In this document: positions 45,147 through 54,614 of the stretch, piece by piece | Numbering within the stretch: the first letter of the stretch is position 1 | Layout of the letters: each line of letters begins with the position of its first letter | Source: an uncultured Flavobacteriaceae bacterium | GTDB lineage: Bacteria > Bacteroidota > Bacteroidia > Flavobacteriales > Flavobacteriaceae | Assembly (NCBI GenBank): GCA_913043275.1 | Contig: CAJWLL010000001.1 | Span: 1 to 64,000, forward strand | Length of the DNA stretch: 64,000 nucleotides | Direction: 5' to 3' | The notes under the pieces: generated by a model | Told to the model about the DNA's origin: nothing | The model's input: only the letters and a program-made list of their open reading frames with translations | Database searches by the model: none | Position numbers and translations under genes: made by a program

Positions 45147-46487
45147 GTGTTTAGAAAATTACTTTTCATCATTTCTATATCATTTTTTTGGACTTGTTTA
45201 CCAGATCGCATTTCTGATACTACAGCACCCGTTTTCTTCTCGGGAAAATTGATAGATGTCAAACTTTTTGGGGGAAGTGATGAGGAAGTGGCAAGGGAAC
45301 TGATTGAACTTCAACAGGGGGGTTATGCAATGGTAGGCAGCACGAAGAGTACGGATGGAGATTTTAGTAATCGCATTGGTAATGACTGGGATTTATTCTT
45401 AATTAAAATGGATGAGCAGGGGGAGGTGACTTGGAAAAAAACTTACGGAGGCAGTGGAGACGATTTTGGTTTTTCTTTGGCAGAAACCCCAGCGGGAGGA
45501 TTTGTATTGATGGGCTATAGCAATAGCCAAGATGGGGATGTTCCCCCAACCAAAGGCTACCACGACAATTGGATAATCAAAGTAGATGCTTCAGGAGCAT
45601 TAATTTGGAAAAAATCTTTTGGTTATTCGGGCCATGACCATGCTTATAATGTCATCCCTACTAGAGACGGAGGCTATTTTTTCAATGGTTTTTTGGATGT
45701 CACTGCTTCCAATGGAGAGGGAAATTCAGGGAAATCTTTCAAGGCCAACCGACATGGCGTAGGGGAATTTTGGTGTCACAAAATCGATTCCAATGGCAAC
45801 ATAGAATGGCAAAGATATTTTGGAGGCACCAACAACGATAGATCTTATGACGCTATTCAAACCAAAGAAGGCAATTTTTTGGTAGTAGGCACTTCAGAAA
45901 GTGAAGATGTCGATGTAAAAAAACCAAAGGGAAGTTATGATGTTTGGGTTGTTCTGGTCTCCCCATCAGGAGAAATGCTTTGGGAAAACTCCTATGGAGG
46001 AAGTTTGGTTGATGAAGCTTCAAAAGTAATTGAAGATTCTTATGGAAATTTCAGAATCATTGGTAATAGCCACAGTGAAGACATAGATGTAGTTAATCCC
46101 AGAGGATCTTCGGATGTATGGCAAATTACACTTGATAAATCCGGTAGATTGATCGGCAGTTATAATTTTGGAGGTAGTGAGTTTGATTTGGGGACCTCTA
46201 TAAGTGAGGGGCAATGGGGGTCGCTATTCATTTCTGGCTATTCCCGGAGTCTTGATGGCAATCTGAACAGCAATAATGGAGAAAACGATTTGTTTTTGAT
46301 CTATTTGCCTACTGACGGTAGCAATGTAAAAACCATGACTTTGGGGGGAGAGGGTAATGACTTTGCATATGACGTTTTGGTCCAAAGAAATGGCGGGGTA
46401 ATTCTAGTAGGACAATCCTATAGCAAAAATCCGCCCTTTGATAAAAACAAAGGAGAAAGCGATGTTATAGTGGCCCGTTGGCGTTAA
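45147..46487 (+). CDS. Seven-repeat propeller-like secreted protein
   Basis: A 446-residue protein with a signal (FIISISFFWTC) and a probable lipid anchor at the Cys of WTCLPD. After that come seven tandem units of about 58 residues. The units start FGGS or YGGS, continue with a D then a GG-hydrophobic-GxSxSxDxDV stretch, and close with DxWxxKxDxxGxxxW. The third unit has an insertion of about nine residues. Seven units fit one complete beta-propeller. It starts at GTG 45147 right after the choice-of-anchor B gene. A calcium- or carbohydrate-binding surface role is only a guess. Confidence 0.7.
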   Translation: MFRKLLFIISISFFWTCLPDRISDTTAPVFFSGKLIDVKLFGGSDEEVARELIELQQGGYAMVGSTKSTDGDFSNRIGNDWDLFLIKMDEQGEVTWKKTYGGSGDDFGFSLAETPAGGFVLMGYSNSQDGDVPPTKGYHDNWIIKVDASGALIWKKSFGYSGHDHAYNVIPTRDGGYFFNGFLDVTASNGEGNSGKSFKANRHGVGEFWCHKIDSNGNIEWQRYFGGTNNDRSYDAIQTKEGNFLVVGTSESEDVDVKKPKGSYDVWVVLVSPSGEMLWENSYGGSLVDEASKVIEDSYGNFRIIGNSHSEDIDVVNPRGSSDVWQITLDKSGRLIGSYNFGGSEFDLGTSISEGQWGSLFISGYSRSLDGNLNSNNGENDLFLIYLPTDGSNVKTMTLGGEGNDFAYDVLVQRNGGVILVGQSYSKNPPFDKNKGESDVIVARWR

Positions 46488-46550
46488 GAATTGTCGATTG
46501 TGCAATAGTCAGAATTGATAGTAAAAGCCTGTTTTTCATATGAAATACGC

Positions 46551-46558
46551 TATCTTTG
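46551..46558 (+). promoter_or_regulatory. Probable suf operon promoter (-7 box)
   Basis: TATCTTTG matches TAnnTTTG and lies 28 bases before the sufA ATG. No binding site for a Fur or Rrf2 type regulator was recognised. Confidence 0.5.
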
Positions 46559-46586
46559 TAAAAATATAAATCAAGATTTGTCTATC

Positions 46587-46916
46587 ATGATCAAAGTATC
46601 GCCCAGTGCACAACAAAAAGTGTCGCAGTTGATGCGTGAAGAGGGATTTAACCCCATCCAAGATTTCGTCCGTGTAGGAGTGAAAAGTGGGGGATGCTCT
46701 GGTCTTTCTTACGATTTAAGTTTTGACAATTCAAAATCAGATCAAGATCGATTATTTGAAGACAATCAAGTCAAGATTTTAGTAGATAAAAAAAGCTTGC
46801 TTTACCTATTGGGAACCACATTAGAATATTCTGGAGGATTGAATGGCAAAGGATTTATTTTTAACAATCCCAATGCTGAGCGGACTTGTGGATGTGGGGA
46901 AAGTTTTTCCCTTTAA
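46587..46916 (+). CDS. sufA: A-type iron-sulfur carrier SufA
   Basis: Carries a nascent Fe-S cluster from the SufBCD scaffold to targets. The 109-residue protein has VKSGGCSGLSYDLSF and the C-terminal CGCGESF, giving the three conserved cysteines. I choose ATG 46587 (IKVSPSAQQKVSQLM). An upstream in-frame ATG at 46515 would add 24 residues running over the promoter box. sufB follows after 12 bases. Confidence 0.95.
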   Translation: MIKVSPSAQQKVSQLMREEGFNPIQDFVRVGVKSGGCSGLSYDLSFDNSKSDQDRLFEDNQVKILVDKKSLLYLLGTTLEYSGGLNGKGFIFNNPNAERTCGCGESFSL

Positions 46917-46928
46917 GAGAACAGAGAA

Positions 46929-48374
46929 ATGGGATATACTGAAGAAGAACTAAAAAAGGAATTGGAGACCAAAGAATACGAATACGGCTTTTATACCGAA
47001 ATCGATTCCGAGACTTTTCCTGTGGGCTTGAATGAAGAGGTAGTCCGTCGTATCTCTAAAAAAAAGAAGGAGCCTGAGTGGATGATTCAATGGCGTTTGA
47101 AAGCATACGAAGCTTGGAAAAAAATGGAGGAACCAGAGTGGGCTAACGTCCAATACTCAAAACCCGACTATCAGGCCATATCTTATTATTCTGCACCCAA
47201 GAAAAAAGATCAATACAAAAGCTTGGACGAAGTAGACCCCGAGTTACTCAAGACTTTTGACAAACTTGGTATTTCAATTGATGAGCAAAAGAAATTGGCT
47301 GGTGTGGCCTTAGATATTGTTATGGACTCTGTCTCTGTGGCCACTACTTTTAAAGAAACCTTGGCCGAAAAAGGGATCATTTTCTGCTCCATATCAGAAG
47401 CAATTCAGAAGCATCCTGATTTGGTGAAAAAATATATTGGCACCGTGATTCCCATTCAGGACAACTATTTTGCCGCTCTGAATGCTGCTGTATTTTCTGA
47501 CGGATCCTTCTGTTATATTCCCAAGGGAGTCCGCTGTCCTATGGAATTGTCCACCTATTTCAGAATCAATCAAGCTGGAACAGGGCAGTTTGAAAGAACA
47601 CTAGTTATTGCAGACAAATCGAGTTATGTGAGTTATTTGGAGGGATGTACTGCTCCCTCCAGAGATGAAAATCAATTGCATGCCGCAGTGGTAGAACTTG
47701 TGGCATTGGATGATGCAGAAATTAAATACTCTACAGTTCAAAATTGGTTTCCTGGAGACAAAAACGGTAAAGGAGGTGTTTACAACTTTGTCACCAAAAG
47801 AGGGATCTGTCACAAAAACTCTAAAATATCATGGACTCAGGTGGAAACAGGGTCTGCAGTAACTTGGAAATACCCTTCTTGTATTCTTAAAGGGGATAAC
47901 TCCATAGGGGAGTTTTACTCCATAGCTTTGACTAACAATTATCAGCAGGCCGATACTGGAACCAAGATGGTTCATTTGGGTAAAAACACCAAAAGTACTA
48001 TTATCTCCAAGGGAATATCTGCAGGAAAATCGCAAAATAGTTACCGTGGTTTAGTACAAGTGCACCCTAGGGCTATTAACGCCAGAAACTTTTCTCAATG
48101 TGATTCCCTTTTGATGGGAAATCAATGTGGGGCACATACCTTCCCATATATTGAGGCCAAAAACAAAACCGCTCAAATAGAACATGAAGCTACCACCAGT
48201 AAGATTGGAGAAGACCAAATATTTTACTGTAACCAAAGAGGCATAGACCCCGAAAAGGCCATCGCATTGGTCGTCAACGGTTTTAGTAAAGAAGTGTTGA
48301 ATAAGCTGCCCATGGAATTTGCTGTGGAAGCCCAAAAATTATTAGAAATCTCCCTAGAGGGATCTGTAGGATAA
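46929..48374 (+). CDS. sufB: Fe-S assembly scaffold SufB
   Basis: Core scaffold of the SUF system, forming a complex with SufC and SufD in the cytoplasm. The 481-residue protein has [19 protein letters not shown] at the N-terminus and a right-handed beta-helix core with [20 protein letters not shown]. The C-terminal helices include [18 protein letters not shown] and [19 protein letters not shown]. Length is normal. No intein or insertion was seen. Confidence 0.97.
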   Translation: MGYTEEELKKELETKEYEYGFYTEIDSETFPVGLNEEVVRRISKKKKEPEWMIQWRLKAYEAWKKMEEPEWANVQYSKPDYQAISYYSAPKKKDQYKSLDEVDPELLKTFDKLGISIDEQKKLAGVALDIVMDSVSVATTFKETLAEKGIIFCSISEAIQKHPDLVKKYIGTVIPIQDNYFAALNAAVFSDGSFCYIPKGVRCPMELSTYFRINQAGTGQFERTLVIADKSSYVSYLEGCTAPSRDENQLHAAVVELVALDDAEIKYSTVQNWFPGDKNGKGGVYNFVTKRGICHKNSKISWTQVETGSAVTWKYPSCILKGDNSIGEFYSIALTNNYQQADTGTKMVHLGKNTKSTIISKGISAGKSQNSYRGLVQVHPRAINARNFSQCDSLLMGNQCGAHTFPYIEAKNKTAQIEHEATTSKIGEDQIFYCNQRGIDPEKAIALVVNGFSKEVLNKLPMEFAVEAQKLLEISLEGSVG

Positions 48375-48383
48375 AAAAAAATT

Positions 48384-49130
48384 ATGCTAACCATAGAAAA
48401 CCTTCATGCTCAAGTAGAAGGCAAACAAATCCTAAATGGCATAGACCTAGACGTCAAAGCCGGGGAAGTACATGCCATAATGGGCCCCAATGGATCGGGA
48501 AAAAGCACCCTTTCTTCAGTTATTGCAGGTCATCAGGATTACGAAGTCACTAAAGGAAATATGCTTTTTCAAGGAGAAGATTTGGCCAAATTATCTCCCG
48601 AAGAACGTGCCCACAAGGGAATCTTTCTCTCTTTTCAATACCCCGTTGAAATCCCGGGGGTAAGTGTCACCAATTTTATCAAAACGTCTATCAATGCCTC
48701 CAGAAAAGCAAAAGGTATGGAGGATATGACCGCCAATTTAATGTTGAAAAAGATCAGAGAAAAATCATCTCTTTTGGAGATCGATTCGCGTTTTCTCTCC
48801 CGTTCATTGAACGAAGGCTTTTCCGGTGGAGAAAAAAAACGCAACGAGATTTTTCAAATGGCTATGTTGGAACCCAAACTTTCCATCCTTGATGAGACCG
48901 ATTCCGGCTTGGACATTGATGCACTGAAAATCGTGGCCAATGGAGTCAACAAATTGCGCTCTAATGACAACGCCATTATTGTCATTACCCATTATCAAAG
49001 ATTATTGGAATACATTGTTCCCGATTTTGTTCATGTTATTTTCGACGGAAAAACCGTCAAATCAGGAACTAAGGATTTAGCCATAGAATTGGAAGAGAAA
49101 GGATACGACTGGATCAAAGAAATGGTATAG
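48384..49130 (+). CDS. sufC: SUF ATPase SufC
   Basis: ABC-type ATPase powering the SufBCD scaffold. The 248-residue protein has Walker A (GPNGSGKST), a Q-loop region (LSFQYPVEIPG), the signature FSGGEKKRNEIFQ, Walker B (LSILDETDSGLDID) and the switch histidine in VITHYQRLL. It lies 9 bases after sufB and 5 before sufD. Confidence 0.97.
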   Translation: MLTIENLHAQVEGKQILNGIDLDVKAGEVHAIMGPNGSGKSTLSSVIAGHQDYEVTKGNMLFQGEDLAKLSPEERAHKGIFLSFQYPVEIPGVSVTNFIKTSINASRKAKGMEDMTANLMLKKIREKSSLLEIDSRFLSRSLNEGFSGGEKKRNEIFQMAMLEPKLSILDETDSGLDIDALKIVANGVNKLRSNDNAIIVITHYQRLLEYIVPDFVHVIFDGKTVKSGTKDLAIELEEKGYDWIKEMV

Positions 49131-49135
49131 ATTTT

Positions 49136-50452
49136 ATGGAATTCAAAGAAAAATTATTGGATTCACATCTGGCGTTCGAAGAAAGAATAGATCTTTCTGA
49201 TGCTATACACCAAACCCGTTTGGAATCCCTTAAGACTTTTGAGCAAAAAGGCTTCCCTTCTCGCAAAGACGAAGCTTGGAAATATACCTCTCTCAACGCC
49301 ATGGTGCTTAAAGATTATGCCCTTTTTCCCCAAACGGAAACCACCATACAACTCAAAAAAGTAAAGAAATATTTTTTGTACGAAATCGATACCTACAAAG
49401 TGGTGTTTATTGATGGCGTATACAGTCCTTTTTTGTCTGACACTACCCACGACGGCTTGGATGTTTGTCTGATGTCTGCCGCTTTGTCTAAGGCCAAATA
49501 CAGAAGTTTAATCGACACCTATTTCAACAAAATCATCAACAAAGAGGATAGCCTAACAGCACTCAACACTGCTTACGCCCAAGAGGGGGCCTATGTTTAC
49601 ATCCCTAAGAGTGTGGTTGCTGAAAAGCCTATTGAGATCATTCACTTTTCCACTGGCAAAGAAAAAGCTTTGTGGCTGCAACCTCGAAATTTGATTGTGG
49701 TTGATCAAAATGCTCAAGTACAAATCTTGGAGCGACACCAAAGTCTAAAAGAACACGTTGTGGTGACCAACTCTGTTACAGAAATTTATGCCCATCAAGA
49801 TGCTTTTGTGGATTATTATAAAATACAGAATGACCTTAGCACTGCTTCACTCATTGACAACACTTATATCTCCCAAGAGAAAAAAAGTAATGTTAGGGTA
49901 CATACCTTTTCACTAGGTGGAAAACTGACCCGTAATAATTTAAATTTTTGCCTCAATGGTCAACATTGTCATTCCACCCTCAAAGGCGTAACCCTATTGG
50001 AAGATCAGCAACATGTAGACCACTATACTTTGGTCGATCATGCTTCGCCTAAATGCGAAAGCCATCAAGATTACAAAGGAGTTTTTTCTGAAGGGTCCAA
50101 AGGGGTCTTCAATGGTAAAATTCATGTGGATCAATTGGCACAAAAAACCAATGCATTTCAGCAAAACAACAACATACTCCTTGACGATAAAGCTACAGTC
50201 AATACCAAACCCCAATTGGAAATTTTTGCCGATGATGTAAAATGCTCTCATGGGTGTACGGTAGGGCAAATGGATGAAGATGCCCTCTTCTATATGAGGT
50301 CCAGAGGAATTCCCAAAAAAGAAGCAAAGGCTTTGATGACCTATGCTTTTGCAAATAACGTATTGGAGAGTGTAGAGTTGCCTATTTTGAAAAAGCGCAT
50401 CAACAAATTGATTGCCAAAAAACTGGGAGTCAATCTTGGATTTGATTTATAG
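49136..50452 (+). CDS. sufD: Fe-S assembly protein SufD
   Basis: Partner of SufB in the scaffold complex. The 438-residue protein has the N-terminal FPSRKDEAWKYTSLNAM segment and a beta-helix core. The C-terminal KCSHGCTVGQMDEDALFYMR and RGIPKKEAKALMTYAFAN are the family hallmarks. It lies 5 bases after sufC and 3 before sufS. Conservation is lower than SufB, as is usual. Confidence 0.96.
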   Translation: MEFKEKLLDSHLAFEERIDLSDAIHQTRLESLKTFEQKGFPSRKDEAWKYTSLNAMVLKDYALFPQTETTIQLKKVKKYFLYEIDTYKVVFIDGVYSPFLSDTTHDGLDVCLMSAALSKAKYRSLIDTYFNKIINKEDSLTALNTAYAQEGAYVYIPKSVVAEKPIEIIHFSTGKEKALWLQPRNLIVVDQNAQVQILERHQSLKEHVVVTNSVTEIYAHQDAFVDYYKIQNDLSTASLIDNTYISQEKKSNVRVHTFSLGGKLTRNNLNFCLNGQHCHSTLKGVTLLEDQQHVDHYTLVDHASPKCESHQDYKGVFSEGSKGVFNGKIHVDQLAQKTNAFQQNNNILLDDKATVNTKPQLEIFADDVKCSHGCTVGQMDEDALFYMRSRGIPKKEAKALMTYAFANNVLESVELPILKKRINKLIAKKLGVNLGFDL

Positions 50453-50455
50453 CCC

Positions 50456-51667
50456 ATGGATGTTCAAAAAATTCGTAAAGATTTTCCCATCTTAGAGCGG
50501 GAGGTAAATGGCAAACTCTTAGTTTATCTGGACAATGCCGCTACTTCACAAACCCCTGTTCAAGTCATAGATACCATTGCTGATTACTACAAAAATTACA
50601 ATGCCAACATCCACCGTGGGGTACATGCCCTAAGCCAAGAAGCCACTGATGCATACGAGGGGGCAAGGCAGAAAATTCAAAAACATTTCAATGCGGCCTA
50701 TCCCCATGAGATCATTTTTAGCTCCGGAACAACGCATAGTATAAATATTGTGAGTAATGGATATGCCGAATTGTTAACCAAAGGAGATGAACTTATCGTC
50801 TCTGCCTTGGAGCACCATTCCAATATCGTACCCTGGCAGATGCTGTGTGAAAAAACGGGTGCCGTTCTTAAAGTAATTCCCATGAATGAAGACGGTGTTT
50901 TGTTGATCTCCGAATACGAAAAATTACTTTCTGACAAAACCCGATTGGTATTTGTCAATCACGTTTCTAATGCTTTGGGAACCATCAATCCCATAGCGCA
51001 AATCATCAGGATGGCTCATGCCGTAGGTGCGGAAGTATTAATTGATGGTGCGCAGGCCTCTCCCCACATCAAAGTAGATGTTCAAGCTTTAGATGTGGAT
51101 TACTATGTCACTTCTGCCCATAAATTATATGGCCCCACAGGAATAGGAATGCTCTATGGTAAAACCTCGTCTCTTAAGCGTTTGCCTCCCGACCAGGGCG
51201 GTGGGGAAATGATTGCTGAGGTAACTTTTGAAAAAACCACCTATGCCGATTTGCCCCATAAGTTTGAAGCCGGTACTCCTAATATTGCAGGAGGCATTGC
51301 CTTTGGCGCAGCATTGGATTACATCAATAGTATCGGGATAGAACAGATAACTGCTTATGAGGATGAGCTTTTGAATTATGCCACCAATGCACTCCAAAAA
51401 ATACCCCAATTAAAAGTCTATGGTACTGCTCCTAAAAAAACAGCCGTAATTTCATTCAATGTTAAGGGTATACACCCCTATGATATCGGGAGTATTTTGG
51501 ACAAACTTGGTATTGCTGTTAGAACAGGGCACCACTGTGCTCAACCCATTATGGACTATTATCAAATCCCTGGAACAGTAAGGGCCTCTTTCTCCTTTTA
51601 TAACACTTTTGAGGAGATTGACAGTATGGTTGAAGCCCTAAAAAAGGCCATCCAAATGTTACAATAA
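50456..51667 (+). CDS. sufS: Cysteine desulfurase SufS
   Basis: PLP enzyme giving persulfide sulfur from cysteine to SufE. The 403-residue class V aminotransferase has YLDNAATSQTP at the N-terminus, DGAQASPHIKVD, the PLP lysine in TSAHKLYGPTGIG, and the catalytic cysteine in RTGHHCAQPIM on a short loop (group II desulfurase). sufE follows after 16 bases. Confidence 0.96.
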   Translation: MDVQKIRKDFPILEREVNGKLLVYLDNAATSQTPVQVIDTIADYYKNYNANIHRGVHALSQEATDAYEGARQKIQKHFNAAYPHEIIFSSGTTHSINIVSNGYAELLTKGDELIVSALEHHSNIVPWQMLCEKTGAVLKVIPMNEDGVLLISEYEKLLSDKTRLVFVNHVSNALGTINPIAQIIRMAHAVGAEVLIDGAQASPHIKVDVQALDVDYYVTSAHKLYGPTGIGMLYGKTSSLKRLPPDQGGGEMIAEVTFEKTTYADLPHKFEAGTPNIAGGIAFGAALDYINSIGIEQITAYEDELLNYATNALQKIPQLKVYGTAPKKTAVISFNVKGIHPYDIGSILDKLGIAVRTGHHCAQPIMDYYQIPGTVRASFSFYNTFEEIDSMVEALKKAIQMLQ

Positions 51668-51683
51668 ATCACTAATTTTGAGT

Positions 51684-52109
51684 ATGGAAACCATTCAAGA
51701 GGCACAATATGAAATTGTAGAGGAGTTTTCAATGTTTGATGACTGGGAGGAACGCTATGAGTACATGATCGAGTTGGGAAAATCCCTACCCTTGATTGAA
51801 CCCTATTACAAAACAGACGATTACATTATCAAGGGATGCCAAAGTAAAGTATGGGTTCATGCCGATTTGGAAGGTGATAAGCTAGTTTTTACAGCCGACA
51901 GCGATGCCATAATTACCAAAGGCATTATTGCCATTTTGATACGAGTGTTTTCTCACCAACATCCTGACGCCATTCTTGACGCAGGGATAGATTTTATCGA
52001 CAAAATTGGGTTAAAGGAACATTTGTCACCTAACCGTGCCAACGGCTTATTATCTATGATCAAACAACTGAAAATGTATGCCATTGCTTTTAAAACCCAA
52101 TTGAATTAA
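51684..52109 (+). CDS. sufE: Sulfur acceptor SufE
   Basis: Accepts persulfide from SufS and passes it to the scaffold. The 141-residue protein has EFSMFDDWEERYEYMIELGK at the N-terminus and the acceptor cysteine in IKGCQSKVWVHA. LSPNRANGLLSMIKQLK closes the fold. I choose ATG 51684; a TTG six bases earlier is possible. Confidence 0.95.
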   Translation: METIQEAQYEIVEEFSMFDDWEERYEYMIELGKSLPLIEPYYKTDDYIIKGCQSKVWVHADLEGDKLVFTADSDAIITKGIIAILIRVFSHQHPDAILDAGIDFIDKIGLKEHLSPNRANGLLSMIKQLKMYAIAFKTQLN

Positions 52110-52111
52110 TC

Positions 52112-52438
52112 ATGTCAGAAGAAATTGTTGAAACAGCTGAACTGGGAGACAAAATAGTTAGGATGCTCAAGACTATTTTTGACCCAGAAATTCCAGTGGA
52201 TATTTACGAACTAGGATTGATTTATGACGTTTTTGTTAATGAAGATGCAGATGTCAAAATATTGATGACTCTAACTACTCCGAACTGCCCTGTGGCGGAA
52301 ACTCTTCCTCGTGAGGTAGAAGAAAAAGTAAAATCCTTGGACGAAGTAAAAGACGCTGAGGTAGAGATTACCTTTGACCCTCCTTGGTCTCAAGACCTAA
52401 TGAGTGAAGAAGCTAAATTGGAATTAGGAATGCTATAA
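52112..52438 (+). CDS. SufT-like DUF59/MIP18-family Fe-S assembly factor
   Basis: A 108-residue protein of the MIP18/DUF59 family, members of which act in Fe-S maturation. Motifs are IFDPEIPVDIYELGLIYD, LMTLTTPNCPVAETLPREV (with the conserved Cys) and ITFDPPWSQDLMSEEAK. It lies 2 bases after sufE and is followed without a gap by the DUF2480 gene, so it is an integral suf operon member. Confidence 0.92.
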   Translation: MSEEIVETAELGDKIVRMLKTIFDPEIPVDIYELGLIYDVFVNEDADVKILMTLTTPNCPVAETLPREVEEKVKSLDEVKDAEVEITFDPPWSQDLMSEEAKLELGML

Positions 52439-52948
52439 ATGGTAGATTCCATCGTCAATCGCGTGTCAAAAAGTGCCTTGATCACTTTCGATCTTGAAAA
52501 ACTTTATCAAATCGGAACCCGAAAATCTATTGACTTATCCCAGTGGTTGGACCAAGGACTCCTACTTAAAGAGAAGGAATTTAGAGCGCAACTCAAGGCC
52601 CACGATTGGAGAGCTTACCAAGATCATTTTATAGCCCTTCACTGTTCTACCGAGGCCATACTCCCCGCCTGGGCTTCCCTTTTGGTCACTACCCATTTAC
52701 AGCCCTATGTCCGAAAAGTAGTCTTGGGGACTTTAAAAGATTTGGAAGTACAGTTGTTTACCGAAGAAATTCAACTTTTGGATTTATCTCAATATAAAGA
52801 CCAACCCCTTATTATCAAGGGCTGTAGTGAAAAAAAAGTCCCTCAAGATGCCTATGTTCAACTGATTGCCAAATTACAGCCCGTGGTCAAAAGTCTTTTT
52901 TATGGTGAGGCCTGTTCTTCAGTCCCTCTCTTCAAAAAAAAGAAATAG
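52439..52948 (+). CDS. DUF2480 protein of the suf operon
   Basis: A 169-residue protein of the DUF2480 family, function unproven. It contains LDQGLLLKEKEFRAQLKAHD and IALHCSTEAILPAWASLL in the N-terminal half and LIIKGCSEKKVPQDAYVQ in the C-terminal half, giving two cysteines in conserved-looking contexts. Its ATG directly follows the SufT-like stop. Membership of the suf operon suggests a role in Fe-S assembly or delivery. Confidence 0.8.
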   Translation: MVDSIVNRVSKSALITFDLEKLYQIGTRKSIDLSQWLDQGLLLKEKEFRAQLKAHDWRAYQDHFIALHCSTEAILPAWASLLVTTHLQPYVRKVVLGTLKDLEVQLFTEEIQLLDLSQYKDQPLIIKGCSEKKVPQDAYVQLIAKLQPVVKSLFYGEACSSVPLFKKKK

Positions 52949-52973
52949 TTACTTTTGGGTTAATCTGTAACTT

Positions 52974-54260
52974 TTGAAAGATTCCAACAAAGTATTGATT
53001 TTAACCTATTATTGGCCACCTTCCGGGGGTTCAGGAGTTCAGCGATGGATGTATTTTGCAAAACACCTAAAAGCCTTGGGTTGGGAACCCTTTGTGATAA
53101 CAGTAAATGAAAGACAAGCTTCCTATCCCGTATGGGATCACAAGCTCGTGGAGCAAGTCCGCGACATAAAGGTCTTTAAGACCAAAACAAAAGAACCTTT
53201 AAAAGCCTATTCAAAATGGTTGACCGGCTCATCCAACAAAGGCATACCTCAAGGACAAGTTTCTAAAAAAGGATTTTTTGAGAAATGGGCTGCTTTTTTT
53301 CGTGGCAATTTTTTTATTCCCGATGCCCGAAGAGGCTGGAATTCCTTTGCCAAAATTGAGGCGGAAAAATGTATTCAAAAAGAGGGTATCAGAAAAGTAA
53401 TCACCACTGGACCTCCCCATTCCACTCATTTGGTGGGCTTGCAGCTAAAAGCACAATTCGGGATCCAATGGTGGGCTGATTTTCGAGACCCTTGGACAGA
53501 TATTTTCTACAACAAAGATCTTTATCGCTCCTCTTGGGCTCAGAAAAAAGATGCCTCTTGGGAACAAAAAGTTTTACAAAATGCCGATGGTATTTTGACC
53601 ACTGTGGGAGGAAATTTGGTCCGTAAACTAAAAGCCAAAGCAACCGATCAAAGCTTCCATGTATTGCCCAATGGCTACGATGCGGCATTGATGTCTTCCA
53701 CTCCTAAAATCACACTTAAAGTTTTTCATGTCGTCTATACTGGACTATTAAACGATAATCAGGACTATCTCTCGCCAATAGCGGTGCTAAATAAAGTAGC
53801 AGATCAATACCATATTCGCCTTTCTTTGGCGGGAAATATCTCTTCAACAATCATTGAAAAGATAAAAAAAACTGCTACGAGAATTGAGACGGACTATAAA
53901 GGATATATCTCCCACAAAGAAGCCATTGAACTTATGAAAAGTGGAGATTTATTACTCAATTTTATCTTTAAAGGAGCAGATCAAGACATGATCTCAGGTA
54001 AATTGTTGGAATACCTTGCCACGGAGGTTCCAATTCTTTCCATTGGTGATCCTCATTCAGAGGCAGGAAGACTTTTAGCCCAAGCCTCCTTCGCTCAAAT
54101 GATTGATGCTAACAATACTGACGCCCAAAAAACCTTTATTGATAAGGTAGCACGGCAGAAAGCAAAAGTCATAAATACAATGCCAGAGATTAAAAAATGG
54201 AGCAGGGAAAATATCACCGTAGCATTAAACAATATTTTGGAAAAGGAAAATTCTGATTAA
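52974..54260 (+). CDS. Family 4-like glycosyltransferase
   Basis: A 428-residue GT-B protein. The N-terminus VLILTYYWPPSGGSGVQRWM resembles many Bacteroidota GT4 enzymes. WWADFRDPWTDI, FHVLPNGYD, FHVVYTGLLND and the C-terminal SGKLLEYLATEVPILSIGD complete the fold. The start is TTG 52974, 25 bases after the DUF2480 stop. It may be read through from the suf operon or have its own promoter; nothing links its function to Fe-S chemistry. Confidence 0.83.
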   Translation: MKDSNKVLILTYYWPPSGGSGVQRWMYFAKHLKALGWEPFVITVNERQASYPVWDHKLVEQVRDIKVFKTKTKEPLKAYSKWLTGSSNKGIPQGQVSKKGFFEKWAAFFRGNFFIPDARRGWNSFAKIEAEKCIQKEGIRKVITTGPPHSTHLVGLQLKAQFGIQWWADFRDPWTDIFYNKDLYRSSWAQKKDASWEQKVLQNADGILTTVGGNLVRKLKAKATDQSFHVLPNGYDAALMSSTPKITLKVFHVVYTGLLNDNQDYLSPIAVLNKVADQYHIRLSLAGNISSTIIEKIKKTATRIETDYKGYISHKEAIELMKSGDLLLNFIFKGADQDMISGKLLEYLATEVPILSIGDPHSEAGRLLAQASFAQMIDANNTDAQKTFIDKVARQKAKVINTMPEIKKWSRENITVALNNILEKENSD

Positions 54261-54263
54261 TTT

Positions 54264-54602
54264 TCAACTAATAAAATCACCCCTAATAGGACTAAAGGAA
54301 TCAATAAGCTCTCCTTCTTCTAAACATATTGCACTATGGAGGGTGTTGGGAGGGACGTAAAAAGAATCTCCTTTTTCTAATTTTTGACTAACCCCATCGA
54401 TTGTTATTTCAAACACACCTGATCCAACTAGGGTTGACTGGGAGTGGTGATGTTGGTGTTCAGCACCAATGCCTCCTTTTTCAAAATGGACCTGAACCAA
54501 CATGAGTTGATCATCATAGCCTAATATTTTTCTTTTGATCTTTGGTTCTAATTCCTCCCAATCTTTAGAGGAAGTATTTAAAAATTTTTTACTCGTTTTC
54601 AT
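54264..54602 (-). CDS. Cupin-domain protein
   Basis: A 112-residue single-domain cupin. The first motif reads HFEKGGIGAEHQHHHSQSTL (metal-binding His cluster). The second motif is FYVPPNTLHSAI. No other domain is present. Such small cupins may be sugar- or amino-acid-related enzymes or ligand sensors; the substrate is unknown. It is the last gene of the yicC-gmk-nadD-cupin minus-strand run, 12 bases after nadD. Confidence 0.82.
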   Translation of the reverse strand: MKTSKKFLNTSSKDWEELEPKIKRKILGYDDQLMLVQVHFEKGGIGAEHQHHHSQSTLVGSGVFEITIDGVSQKLEKGDSFYVPPNTLHSAICLEEGELIDSFSPIRGDFIS

Positions 54603-54614
54603 TTAAAATATTTT

